A stretch of 37,999 nucleotides of DNA from Methylibium sp. (GTDB lineage: Bacteria > Pseudomonadota > Gammaproteobacteria > Burkholderiales > Burkholderiaceae_C). Both the position numbers and the translations under genes were made by a program. The stretch is taken from positions 1 to 37,999 of the forward strand of contig PNNH01000036.1 in NCBI GenBank assembly GCA_013824165.1. The letters run 5' to 3'. The notes beneath the pieces are model-generated. The model had not been told where the DNA came from and made no database searches. It worked only from the letters and a program-made list of their open reading frames with translations. Shown here piece by piece: positions 26,933 through 34,754 of this stretch (position 1 is its first letter; the number at the start of each line of letters is the position of its first letter).

Positions 26933-27745
26933 TCAGCCGCCGCTGCGCAACAACTGATAGTCCCGCAGCGCGCGCTTGAGGGCGTCCTGCCGTGCGCCCG
27001 GCTGCAGCTGGCCGACCAGCTGCTCGAAGCGCGCCACATTGCCGGCATTCAGAAAGGGGCCGATGTTCTCGGCCACCGATTGCGCTGCCTGCCAGCCTCC
27101 GGTGTGCACTAGCTGCAGGAACATCTCGTCATAGCCAGCGGTCAGGCCGAGCTGCTGCCATTGCTGCAGCACCGGATAGGCCTGGCGCAGCAGCACGGCG
27201 TCGTAGCTTTCGCGCAAGGCCGCAACGGTGGCGGACACTGTTTCGGCCGCGGGCGGTAGTCGGGCGGCCAGCGCCAGGGCCGCGGCCTGCACATGGCCGT
27301 CGGGAAAGCCGATCAGCTCGCGCGCCCAGTCCGCCTGCTCGGCAGCGCTGCCGGTCTCGCCCAGGCGCTTGAGCTGCTCGACGATGGCGCGTGAATCGGC
27401 GAAATGCTCGTCCAGGCCCTCGGGGCCGGCCAGCTGGCAGTTGCCCTGGAAATAGCAAGTCTTCAGGCCGCGCAGGGCCTGCGCGGGATGTGGCTGAGCC
27501 AGCGCCTGCCGGCCGGCTGACAGGAAGCCGCTGGCGCCAGGCTCGCTGGCCGCTGCCGCAAGCGCGCTCGCCGGCCCGGAGGCGGCTGCGAGCACAGCGG
27601 CCGACGCTGGCAGCGCCGCCGCAGTCGGCGTGGCCGCATCGGCCGCAGGCGCATCGCGCATCCACCACAGCCATGCCAGCGCGCCGGCCGCCAGCAGCAG
27701 CAGCGCGGCGGCACGCCAGTTCGCGGGCCGGTTTCGATCAGCCAC
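26933..27745 (-). CDS. Membrane-anchored protein of unknown function
   Basis: A 270-residue protein not recognised as a known family. One membrane segment near the N-terminus (AAALLLLAAGALAWLWWM, about 11-28) is followed by an Ala/Pro/Ser-rich linker to about residue 70. A helical, probably periplasmic domain follows, with a short Cys pair CYFQGNC near residue 97-103 that may form a disulfide. It is the last gene of a minus-strand run with the lytic transglycosylase gene (17-base gap) and the PEP-CTERM gene, and so may act with the transglycosylase on the cell wall. That role is inferred from position only. Confidence 0.7.
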   Translation of the reverse strand: MADRNRPANWRAAALLLLAAGALAWLWWMRDAPAADAATPTAAALPASAAVLAAASGPASALAAAASEPGASGFLSAGRQALAQPHPAQALRGLKTCYFQGNCQLAGPEGLDEHFADSRAIVEQLKRLGETGSAAEQADWARELIGFPDGHVQAAALALAARLPPAAETVSATVAALRESYDAVLLRQAYPVLQQWQQLGLTAGYDEMFLQLVHTGGWQAAQSVAENIGPFLNAGNVARFEQLVGQLQPGARQDALKRALRDYQLLRSGG

Positions 27746-27762
27746 TGACGGCTCCGCTCATC

Positions 27763-29832
27763 TCAAGGCTGCTGCGCTAGGAACACCGTGGCCGGCCAGC
27801 GGTTGCTGCGGCAGAAGCCCGCATTGCCCTGGCTGGCCAGGCAGGCGCTGACCATCGCCGAGCTGAAGGGCCCGTAGACGTCGTTCTGCGGCACGCCATC
27901 GCGGCTGACGTTCTCGACACAGTGGAAGCGATGCGCGGCTGAACGCGCCGCGCCGCGCGGGCAGTCGCCGTTGCCCACGGCCTGGGCCGCGACGGCCTTG
28001 CTCCAGATCGGCAGCGTCAGCGCCACGCCGTCCACCACGGTGGCTCGGTTGGCGGTGCACACGGCACCGGCGCCGCTGTCCAGGCAGGCCTGCACGGCAG
28101 CCGCGGTGAAGGGGCCGTAGACCGAGCTGGCGCTCATGCACTGGCGGCTGTGGATGTCGTAGCGGGTGCCGTTCGGGCAACGCGCGTGCTTCTGCGCGGA
28201 GGGGGCCGCAGCCGGCAGCACCCAGTTGGCGAGCGTGGAGCTCGGGTAGAGATTGCCGCCGAATATCCAGCCCTCGCGCGTCACGCCGTCGCTGTGCGTG
28301 TACTCGATGCGGTAGTAGAGGTTGTTGGCGGACGCGGTGCCGAACAGCTCCTTGATCTGCACCACGCGGCCGGCAGGGATGGTCACCAGCAGCGCGCCGC
28401 CGGGCGTCGCACGCATATTGAGATTGGGCACCACGCTGACCCAGTCGCCCGGATAGGGCAGCGCGCCCGCACCGGACGGCGCCGCGGCCGTTGCCAGCGA
28501 GGCGTGGGTGGCGGCCGTGCCGGCGTCGACCCAGCCATCGGTCAGCACGCCGTTGAGCGACGCGCGGATGCGATAGAAGCGCTGCTTGGCGGCTACGCCG
28601 CGGACGGCGAAGTCCAGCACCTGGTAAGTGCCGGCCGGGGCCTGGCCCAGCACCATGCCGTCGATGGATGAGCGCAGCGCCAGAGGCGCCAGCGTGGTGA
28701 TCGCGCTGCCCAGTGACTGCAGACCCGGCACGAAGCCGCGGCAGAGCTGGTGGCGGTTGTGATCGACCCGCGTGCGGCCCGTCACCTGTACAGCGTAGAT
28801 GGTGGCGATGACGCTCTCATCGAAGGCGCTGCGGCCGCCCAGGCAGCTGGCATCACCGACGGTGTCCACGCACTCCAGCGTCTCGCCCACCAGCACGCAG
28901 GCCGAGTTGCCGAGCTTCATCAAGCGGTTCGGGCCGAGCGGCGCGCCCACCGGCTGCGGGCACTGCGCACCGTTGTCCATCAGACAGGCCACATCGATGC
29001 TGGCCGGCTTGCTGAGGTCGGCCACATCGGTCAGCCAGCGCCGCAAGTCGTAGTTGTCGCGGTAGCCGTTGTCCTTGGCGACGTTGACATCCGCCGTGTT
29101 CTGCCAGCGGCAGACCCGGGTCGGGCCGCCGTTGTAGGCCGACCAGGCCGAGCGCGCGCGGCTGCGCCAGTACTCGTCATCGCCGGATGTGGCGCCGCCC
29201 AGGCAGCTCGCCGGGGCCTTCTGCCAGGCGTCGTAGTAAATGTCGATCGCATAGCTGAAGTTCTGCATCATGTTCCAGCCCTTGCCTTCTTGCAGGGGCA
29301 GGAAGTGATAGCGGTCGTCCACCTGCATCATGCCGTGGCCATGGCCGTTGTCGCCGCGGATCATCTTCAGCAGGAAGGGCTGCCCGGTGGCGGTCTGCGC
29401 GTCACGGTAGTGCGACCAGAAGCTCTCCTGGCGCAGCAGCGCGAACACGCCGCGCTGGAAGGCCTGCAGCTCGCGCTCCTGCACGCCGGGCTTGCGCGCA
29501 TTCAGGTAGCGCTGGCTGGCATCGCGGATGACCGGATACATCTCCTGCATATAGCGCTTGCGCTCGGCCACGCTGATCGGGTCAGAGCCATTGGCGGTGT
29601 TGTAAGCCGCGTCGTTGAAGACAGTGCCGCCGTAATTGCCGCGCACGAAGCTGTCGGGGCCGAAGGTTGCGACGTCGCAGCCGGACGGGATGCGGCCATG
29701 CACAAAGGTGCCGCCGACGCGGTTGGCGCATTCCCAGAAGTCGGGTGTGGCGTTGTAGGCCGCATGGCTGCTGCCCAGCCCGCCCAGGCCCAGGGCGAGC
29801 ACGCCCAGAAGTCGGATCGCGAGTGTCTTCAT
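27763..29832 (-). CDS. Exported lytic transglycosylase with SH3-like domains and Cys-rich C-terminal repeats
   Basis: A 689-residue exported protein (signal peptide TLAIRLLGVLALGLGGLGSSHA). The first 270 residues form a lysozyme-like/SLT domain: catalytic Glu in FALLRQESFWSHY, then GDNGHGHGMMQVDDRYHFLP and SAWSAYNGGPTRVC. It should cleave peptidoglycan glycan strands. Two SH3-like modules follow (about 395-445 and 470-545; YRIRASLNGVLTDGWVD and YRIEYTHSDGVTREGWIFGG), then two Cys-rich repeats (about 560-615 and 630-689) that share CP-x-G, VYGPF, ACL and C-x2-NR. GAGGGGAG precedes the ATG. It probably shares an operon with the PEP-CTERM gene 44 bases upstream. Confidence 0.83.
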   Translation of the reverse strand: MKTLAIRLLGVLALGLGGLGSSHAAYNATPDFWECANRVGGTFVHGRIPSGCDVATFGPDSFVRGNYGGTVFNDAAYNTANGSDPISVAERKRYMQEMYPVIRDASQRYLNARKPGVQERELQAFQRGVFALLRQESFWSHYRDAQTATGQPFLLKMIRGDNGHGHGMMQVDDRYHFLPLQEGKGWNMMQNFSYAIDIYYDAWQKAPASCLGGATSGDDEYWRSRARSAWSAYNGGPTRVCRWQNTADVNVAKDNGYRDNYDLRRWLTDVADLSKPASIDVACLMDNGAQCPQPVGAPLGPNRLMKLGNSACVLVGETLECVDTVGDASCLGGRSAFDESVIATIYAVQVTGRTRVDHNRHQLCRGFVPGLQSLGSAITTLAPLALRSSIDGMVLGQAPAGTYQVLDFAVRGVAAKQRFYRIRASLNGVLTDGWVDAGTAATHASLATAAAPSGAGALPYPGDWVSVVPNLNMRATPGGALLVTIPAGRVVQIKELFGTASANNLYYRIEYTHSDGVTREGWIFGGNLYPSSTLANWVLPAAAPSAQKHARCPNGTRYDIHSRQCMSASSVYGPFTAAAVQACLDSGAGAVCTANRATVVDGVALTLPIWSKAVAAQAVGNGDCPRGAARSAAHRFHCVENVSRDGVPQNDVYGPFSSAMVSACLASQGNAGFCRSNRWPATVFLAQQP

Positions 29833-29876
29833 TGGATCAATCTCCCCTCGGTGTGCAACGGGTCCGGCCGCGGCGC

Positions 29877-30524
29877 TCAGGCCTGGCGGGAACGACGACT
29901 CAGGCCGATCACGCCCAGCAGCGCGGCCAGCACCAGCGGCAGCGTGGCGGGCTCCGGCACGCTGGCCTCGACATCGCCGACTCGCACCGCCCAGGCGCGC
30001 GCCAGGGTGTCCTGCGCCAGCTCCTCCTGATCGCCGATGCCCATGAAGAAGGCCAGCGACCAGCCAGTTTGCGACTCGGTGCCGGTCCAGAAGGCCGGAC
30101 CGATGGGGTCGTCGGCATCCAGCAGCCCGCTGAAGGGGCCGGTGTTGGCGAGGCTCCAGGCCGCGTTGCCCAGGCTGCTGTAGAACAGATGGCCCAGCTC
30201 GGCATTGATGCCGCTGCCGTTGAAGCCCACGTCGGTGCTGCCGTCTTCCGAGTAGTCGAGCTGCAGGGCTAGGCCGTTGACCGGGCTGACGCCCGGCAGG
30301 CGCCAGTCGTCGAAGCCGCCCTGCACCAGGCCCTCGGCCCAGGCCTTGGCGTCGCCGTAGCTGCGCGCGCCGCCGGCGCTGGCATCGGCCAGCCAGGTGA
30401 GGTTGCTCTGCGTGTCGTAGACCATGGTGCCTCCGCCGCGCAGCAGCAAGGCCGCGTGCGACGCGGAGCTCAATGAAAGCAGGCCCAGCAAGGCCATGCA
30501 GGCCAGCGATTTCTTCATGTTCAT
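29877..30524 (-). CDS. PEP-CTERM protein with a DUF1566-like domain
   Basis: A 215-residue exported protein. A signal peptide (KKSLACMALLGLLSLSSASHA) precedes a domain with YDTQSNLTWLADASA, AKAWAEGLVQGGFDDWRLPGVSPVNGL and FWTGTESQTGWSLAFFM, the pattern of DUF1566/Lcl C-terminal domains. It ends in a PEP-CTERM sorting signal: VPEPATLPLV, a hydrophobic segment and RRSRQA. Such proteins are processed by an exosortase and linked to extracellular polysaccharide; no exosortase gene is in the window. ATG at 30524 (MNMKK) or 30518 (MKK) are both possible. Confidence 0.9.
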   Translation of the reverse strand: MNMKKSLACMALLGLLSLSSASHAALLLRGGGTMVYDTQSNLTWLADASAGGARSYGDAKAWAEGLVQGGFDDWRLPGVSPVNGLALQLDYSEDGSTDVGFNGSGINAELGHLFYSSLGNAAWSLANTGPFSGLLDADDPIGPAFWTGTESQTGWSLAFFMGIGDQEELAQDTLARAWAVRVGDVEASVPEPATLPLVLAALLGVIGLSRRSRQA

Positions 30525-30763
30525 GGTCCAGGATTTCCGAGTTTGAACACAGGCGCAGCGCGCAGCGCGGCGGGACTGGCGCATGTTCAAGGACAAGGCA
30601 TCCACGTCAGCATCGGGTTAGTCCGGCTGTGCGGTTCCAATTCGGCAGCAGCACATAACTGGCTGGAATAGCGTGGAGCTAGCGCGCGCGTACCAGCACA
30701 CAGCTGGCGGGCTGAAATGCATCGTTCGGAGATTCAGGCCCGGGTCACAGCCCGGTCACGTAC

Positions 30764-31165
30764 TCAATCGAGCACCGAGCGCAGCACCTCGGCCACGATC
30801 AGGCTGCCGATCACCACCAACACCAGATCGCTGCTGCAGTCCTGCCACTCGTAGCCGGCATAGTGCGGCAGCTGGCCGAGCATGCCGGCCGGCGCCACTT
30901 TCTTTGCGATACCCGGGGGCAGTGGCTTGCCGCGGCCGAGACTCTTGCGGTTGCCCGGCGGCAGCGCCTTGTAGCCGGTATGCCCGCCCTGCACCGCCAA
31001 TGCGCGCGCCTGTTGAACGCTGATGGAGACCCTGACCAGCGCGGCATCGCCGCCGCTGCCGAAGTCCTCGCCCTTGCCAGGCTTGGCGCCCTTGCCATGT
31101 CCCTTGCCTTCGGGCGGCTGGGCCTGGCCAAGAGGGGGGCAGACCGGCAAGACCAAGCCCAACAC
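30764..31165 (-). CDS. CigR-like exported protein, 5' end apparently frameshifted
   Basis: The 133-residue frame from a GTG at 31165 resembles proteins annotated as anti-virulence regulator CigR family. The core is ARALAVQGGHTGYKALPPG, then RKSLGRGKPLPPGIAKKVAP, QLPHYAGYEWQDC and a hydrophobic end (LVLVVIGSLIVAEVLRSVLD). It lacks a proper signal peptide. Another frame starts at an ATG at 31214 with an AGGGGAA site and encodes a convincing signal peptide, MKPERRTLLQRAVPLVCVGL and onward. The two frames join cleanly if the run of six G on the plus strand (31134-31139) is read as five. The true gene is therefore probably 30764-31214 with a frameshift or sequencing error. Confidence 0.75.
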   Translation of the reverse strand: MLGLVLPVCPPLGQAQPPEGKGHGKGAKPGKGEDFGSGGDAALVRVSISVQQARALAVQGGHTGYKALPPGNRKSLGRGKPLPPGIAKKVAPAGMLGQLPHYAGYEWQDCSSDLVLVVIGSLIVAEVLRSVLD

Positions 31166-31314
31166 AAACCAGCGGCACAGCCCGCTGCAACAGGGTCCTA
31201 CGCTCTGGTTTCATGAACTTCCCCTGGGCTTGCTGCCCTTGTCGGGACCCACAGCTTAGGGGTCGCCCGCCACCGCGCCCGCGGCGACACCTGGCCTCGC
31301 ACGGTCCAGACCGC

Positions 31315-32751
31315 CTACAAGGCCTCAGCCTGCCAACTCGCCTGTGAAACCCACGGCAGTGTGTAGCCTTCGACACGAAGCAAGGTCTCGAGATCCGGAT
31401 GCCTCGCCAGCAGCGCATGAAGCGACTGCACGGCCGCGGACGCGCAATCAAAATCCCGCTGAATCACCGCGAAGCCATGCAGATTCAGCCAGGCATGAGC
31501 CTGCTGGCGCGGGTCGGCACTGCGATGCGCCTCCTGAACGCCGGCACTGTAGAAACCAGCCTGCCCGGGGCCTTCTCCCTGCCAGGACAGGCTTGCCGCC
31601 GTTTCCCTTGCATGGACTGAACTCAGCCACAACTCGCCGATGAAGATGTACTCCCAGGCAGAGTTCCAGCTCAGGTCCAGCGACAGATGCAACTGCGTGG
31701 ACGCGGCATACCACCGCATAGCCCGACCGATCAACAGGGCGTCCTGCGCCGGGGCAACGCGCTGATACGCATAGGCCAGGTTCGAGCTGACGCATTGCGC
31801 GCGCTCAAACTGGCGCCCCGCCATGAAGCCGAACAGACTGGCCATGGCCGCCCGCTCCATCGCGCCCAGAAGGGCCGCACGATCACTGGCGCAGAGATCG
31901 CCGCCGGCCTCCAGCTTGCGACGAAGACACAGCAACTCCAGGTTCAGCAGTTCAGCCAAGGGCGTGGGATCGAAGCCACGGCTGCGCCGCTGCAAGTCTT
32001 GCAGCTCAGGCAGCAAGCCGGCATAGACCGCCGCCGGCTGCTCGGCGTAGCGAGCCCGGACACGCTGCACGCGGATCTGCTCCAGCAAGAAGGCCAGTGA
32101 CGGCGGGCCTGCGTTGACTTGCGCCTGTGCCAGATCAAAGGCCGCATAAGCCTCGGCGAAGCACCTGCGCTTTGCCTGAACCTCGCCGCGCAGCAGTGAC
32201 AGCAGGGCAAGCAGTGCGGCGCTGGCACCCGTCCAACGCGCTTCTTCGTCAAGCAAGCGCCACGCCTCCTCGGGCAAGCCCTTCCAAAGCAAGGCCATCA
32301 CTTCGCCAAGATTTCGAAAGAGGGTCTGCGTCCGGTCCGCGTCGGGCACATGCGAAAAGCACCAGCCGTCAGAAGGCTGCTCAGCAGCCCGTCCGGCATG
32401 AAGCCGGACTTCATCGCCCGGCTGCAACAGCCAGGACCAGGGTCCGCTGGTTCGGCCGCGCGGTCGATGCTGCAGCCGCTGACTGAGCGCGTCGCCCACC
32501 CCTGCCTCGGCAAACATGGACTGCAAGGCTGACCACACGCGAAGGATCTGCCGCGCGCTCAAGTCGCCACGCAGCCCCCTCGATTTCAGGATGTCAGCCA
32601 GATCGGCCCTCGACAGCGCCACGCCGGGGCGCTGGGTCAATGCGTGCAAGACAGGCAAGGCCCAGGCGCTGCGTGTCGATCCCGCATTCACGCCATTCAG
32701 CATCAGGCGTCGCCCATCCGGGTCCAACTCAAGGCACAAGCATGCATTCAA
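31315..32751 (-). CDS. Winged-helix regulator-like protein with TPR-like helical region
   Basis: A 478-residue cytoplasmic protein, not assigned to a named family. Residues about 5-110 resemble an OmpR/SARP-type winged helix: a leading beta segment RRLMLNGV, the VLHALTQRPGVALSRADLADIL helix pair, the ARQILRVWSALQSMFAEAG recognition helix, and a wing near RLQHRPRGRTSGPW. The rest is helical with TPR-like spacing, e.g. EEAWRLLDEEARWTGASAAL and AYAAFDLAQAQV. This layout recalls SARP/LuxR-like regulators without an ATPase. The start is a TTG at 32751 and is uncertain. The gene diverges from the lipoprotein gene at 32885, whose promoter region carries a direct repeat, so it may regulate it. Confidence 0.65.
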   Translation of the reverse strand: MNACLCLELDPDGRRLMLNGVNAGSTRSAWALPVLHALTQRPGVALSRADLADILKSRGLRGDLSARQILRVWSALQSMFAEAGVGDALSQRLQHRPRGRTSGPWSWLLQPGDEVRLHAGRAAEQPSDGWCFSHVPDADRTQTLFRNLGEVMALLWKGLPEEAWRLLDEEARWTGASAALLALLSLLRGEVQAKRRCFAEAYAAFDLAQAQVNAGPPSLAFLLEQIRVQRVRARYAEQPAAVYAGLLPELQDLQRRSRGFDPTPLAELLNLELLCLRRKLEAGGDLCASDRAALLGAMERAAMASLFGFMAGRQFERAQCVSSNLAYAYQRVAPAQDALLIGRAMRWYAASTQLHLSLDLSWNSAWEYIFIGELWLSSVHARETAASLSWQGEGPGQAGFYSAGVQEAHRSADPRQQAHAWLNLHGFAVIQRDFDCASAAVQSLHALLARHPDLETLLRVEGYTLPWVSQASWQAEAL

Positions 32752-32796
32752 TACCGTTCATCCCCAGCCGTGGCGTGCAAAAGCGCCGGGCCAATG

Positions 32797-32840
32797 TGTC
32801 ACAACTGTCATTTGCAAGCACTCGGTGCCGGCCCTAGCCT
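32797..32840 (+). promoter_or_regulatory. Promoter and direct-repeat activator site before the lipoprotein gene
   Basis: TTGCAA (32812-32817) and TAGCCT (32835-32840) are exactly 17 bases apart. TGTCA is repeated at 32797-32801 and 32806-32810, a nine-base period ending one base before the -35. A direct repeat in this place is typical of OmpR/SARP-type activators. Confidence 0.45.
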
Positions 32841-32851
32841 CACAGCCTCCG

Positions 32852-32874
32852 CGGGGTATCAAGAACTGACCCCG
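32852..32874 (+). repeat. Small hairpin in the 5' leader
   Basis: CGGGGT (32852-32857) and ACCCCG (32869-32874) are complementary with an 11-base loop, ending at the edge of the TAAGG ribosome-binding region of the gene at 32885. It might affect translation. Confidence 0.3.
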
Positions 32875-32884
32875 TAAGGCAAAG

Positions 32885-34714
32885 ATGAACCGTCAGGGAA
32901 ACCCCATGCGTCATGTCACACCCAGACTTTTGATCTGCAGTTCGCTGCTGGTCCTGCTCGCTGGCTGCGGTGGCGGTGGCGGTGGCGACAGCCCTGCGCC
33001 TACACCCTCTCCTGCCCCGGTGCCCACGCCGGCCCCGCCCCCCATCACCAAGGTCGGAGTGTTCATCGACTCGCCTGTACAGGGCCTGGAGGTGTGGATC
33101 GACGGCGTCAAGGCCGGCCTCACCGATGCGCAAGGCCAGTTCAACTACCCCGAGGGCAAGACCGTCACCTTCAGGATCGGGGCGCTGACGCTGGGCACAT
33201 CCAGTGCCCCCTCCGTCGTGACCCCGGCCGACTTGAGTACCGACCCGGTCTCGGTGCAGAACATCCTGGTCGCGCTGCAATCGCTGGACAGCGACCGCAA
33301 TCCGGCCAACGGCATCACCATCGCCGCCGACACCGCCGCCAAGCTGGTGAGCGCGGCCGATCTGTCCATGCCGGGCAGCAACTTGAGCAGCCTCAGCAAG
33401 GACCTGCCGGCGCTCAGTCTGGTGGCCAAGGATGCGGCGCTGACGCACTTCTGGAGCCAGGCCGCGAGCCTCAAACCCAATCCGCTGGTGCTGAGCGCCC
33501 TCGACCAGATGGTCGGCTTCTGGCAGATGCCCTGCGACGGCAAGGGCCGCATCGCGGTCTGGGACATTCAGAAGGTCAGCGCCAACCGCTGGCAGTTCGC
33601 GCGCTCGATTTCGCGTGAGCACACCGATGCGAACTGCACCAGCACGAGCTATGCGGAGCGCACGGACACGCACAACAGCCAGAGCGACTTCGCCACGGTG
33701 ATGGGGGCCAGCCGGACTGCCGACGGCACGCTGACCTTGCAGGGCCTGGCCTTGAACAGCAAGAACGCGCCCGGCACCTTCACCGCCACCGTTGCGCCCG
33801 ACGGCAGCAGCGTCGCCGGAATCGACCCTGACGCTTTGCCCTTCAGCCTCAAGCGGCTGAGCAGCTTCGCCGTCCCTGGCGGCGCCGCGCCTGCACCTGC
33901 GCCCCGCCCTGCCATCGGCACCCTGTCGGTCAACGGCGGCGACAGCTACCCGCTGCGCGTGAGCTTCAGCCTGGACAGCACGGGTTTGATCAACGGCGGC
34001 GGCTATGACTTCCACAAGATCAAGGGCACGATGTCGACGCTCTGCACCTACGGCTCCGCCAATGCCGAGAACTGCGTGGGTGCCTCCAACCGAATCACCC
34101 TGAGCTCGCAGCACGGCAAGTTCAGCGCCCAAGGCGCCGCGACGCCCGCGGTGCTGATCGCCGGCCCGGATGCCACCGGCTACACCTTCAGCGGCACGCT
34201 GACGGGCTTGAGCTGGACCGGCACCTGGATCAAGGCGGCCACGGCCAGCTCCAGCAGCACTGGCGCCGGCAGTTTCGCCGTGCCGGTGGTCTTTGGAGAT
34301 GGCCAGGTGCCCGGCCAGGCGCCTGGCTCCAGCTGGAGCGGCCCGCCCACCGACAACCCGGCCGCCCTACGCGTCTGGCTGGCCCTGGATGCCGGCGGCA
34401 AGGTCGACGTGAAGAGCAACCGCAGTCGCTACTCGACCCACTTCGACAAGACCACCAACAGCGTCTGCACGCCCAGCGAGGCCAACAAGCTCAGCTGCAA
34501 CGGTCGCAGCGATGTATTCCTAGTTGCCCTGGCCGGCGCGCCGTTCAGCGCATCCGGCGCAGCAACACCGACCGCGCTTCAGCTGATCGACGGCAATGGC
34601 TCGGTCTGGACCGGCACCGTCACCGGCAAGACCTGGGCTGGGCTGTGGTCCTCGGCACCCGGGGTGCTCCCGGCGCTGAGCGTGAAGTTCAGCGTCGAGT
34701 TGCAATTCGAGTGA
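32885..34714 (+). CDS. Large gly-tract lipoprotein with duplicated C-terminal domain
   Basis: A 609-residue predicted lipoprotein. The lipobox LLAGC is followed by Gly6 and a Pro/Thr linker (to about residue 53). A first module, VGVFIDSPVQGLEVWIDGVKAG, resembles domains found in betaproteobacterial adhesin-like lipoproteins. Two homologous C-terminal modules (about 345-455 and 490-600) share a Cys, then SA-[QS]-GAATP, and W-[TA]-G-[TL]-W after a GT-x-TG block. No enzyme motif is seen. ATG at 32906 (MRHVTPRLL) is an equally good start with AGGGA upstream and a more usual signal peptide length. Function unknown; probably surface or outer-membrane. Confidence 0.8.
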   Translation: MNRQGNPMRHVTPRLLICSSLLVLLAGCGGGGGGDSPAPTPSPAPVPTPAPPPITKVGVFIDSPVQGLEVWIDGVKAGLTDAQGQFNYPEGKTVTFRIGALTLGTSSAPSVVTPADLSTDPVSVQNILVALQSLDSDRNPANGITIAADTAAKLVSAADLSMPGSNLSSLSKDLPALSLVAKDAALTHFWSQAASLKPNPLVLSALDQMVGFWQMPCDGKGRIAVWDIQKVSANRWQFARSISREHTDANCTSTSYAERTDTHNSQSDFATVMGASRTADGTLTLQGLALNSKNAPGTFTATVAPDGSSVAGIDPDALPFSLKRLSSFAVPGGAAPAPAPRPAIGTLSVNGGDSYPLRVSFSLDSTGLINGGGYDFHKIKGTMSTLCTYGSANAENCVGASNRITLSSQHGKFSAQGAATPAVLIAGPDATGYTFSGTLTGLSWTGTWIKAATASSSSTGAGSFAVPVVFGDGQVPGQAPGSSWSGPPTDNPAALRVWLALDAGGKVDVKSNRSRYSTHFDKTTNSVCTPSEANKLSCNGRSDVFLVALAGAPFSASGAATPTALQLIDGNGSVWTGTVTGKTWAGLWSSAPGVLPALSVKFSVELQFE

Positions 34715-34754
34715 GCGGATCGCTGTGGCTGATTCCAGGAGCAAAGGAAAGCTG

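Noticed and set aside
28750-30030. A 426-codon open frame opposite the transglycosylase and PEP-CTERM genes
   Set aside because: It crosses two well-supported genes and its product has no recognisable domain; it is a GC-driven antisense frame.
32840-34132. A 430-codon minus-strand frame opposite the large lipoprotein
   Set aside because: Composition is typical of antisense translation and the plus-strand gene has a lipobox and repeated domains.
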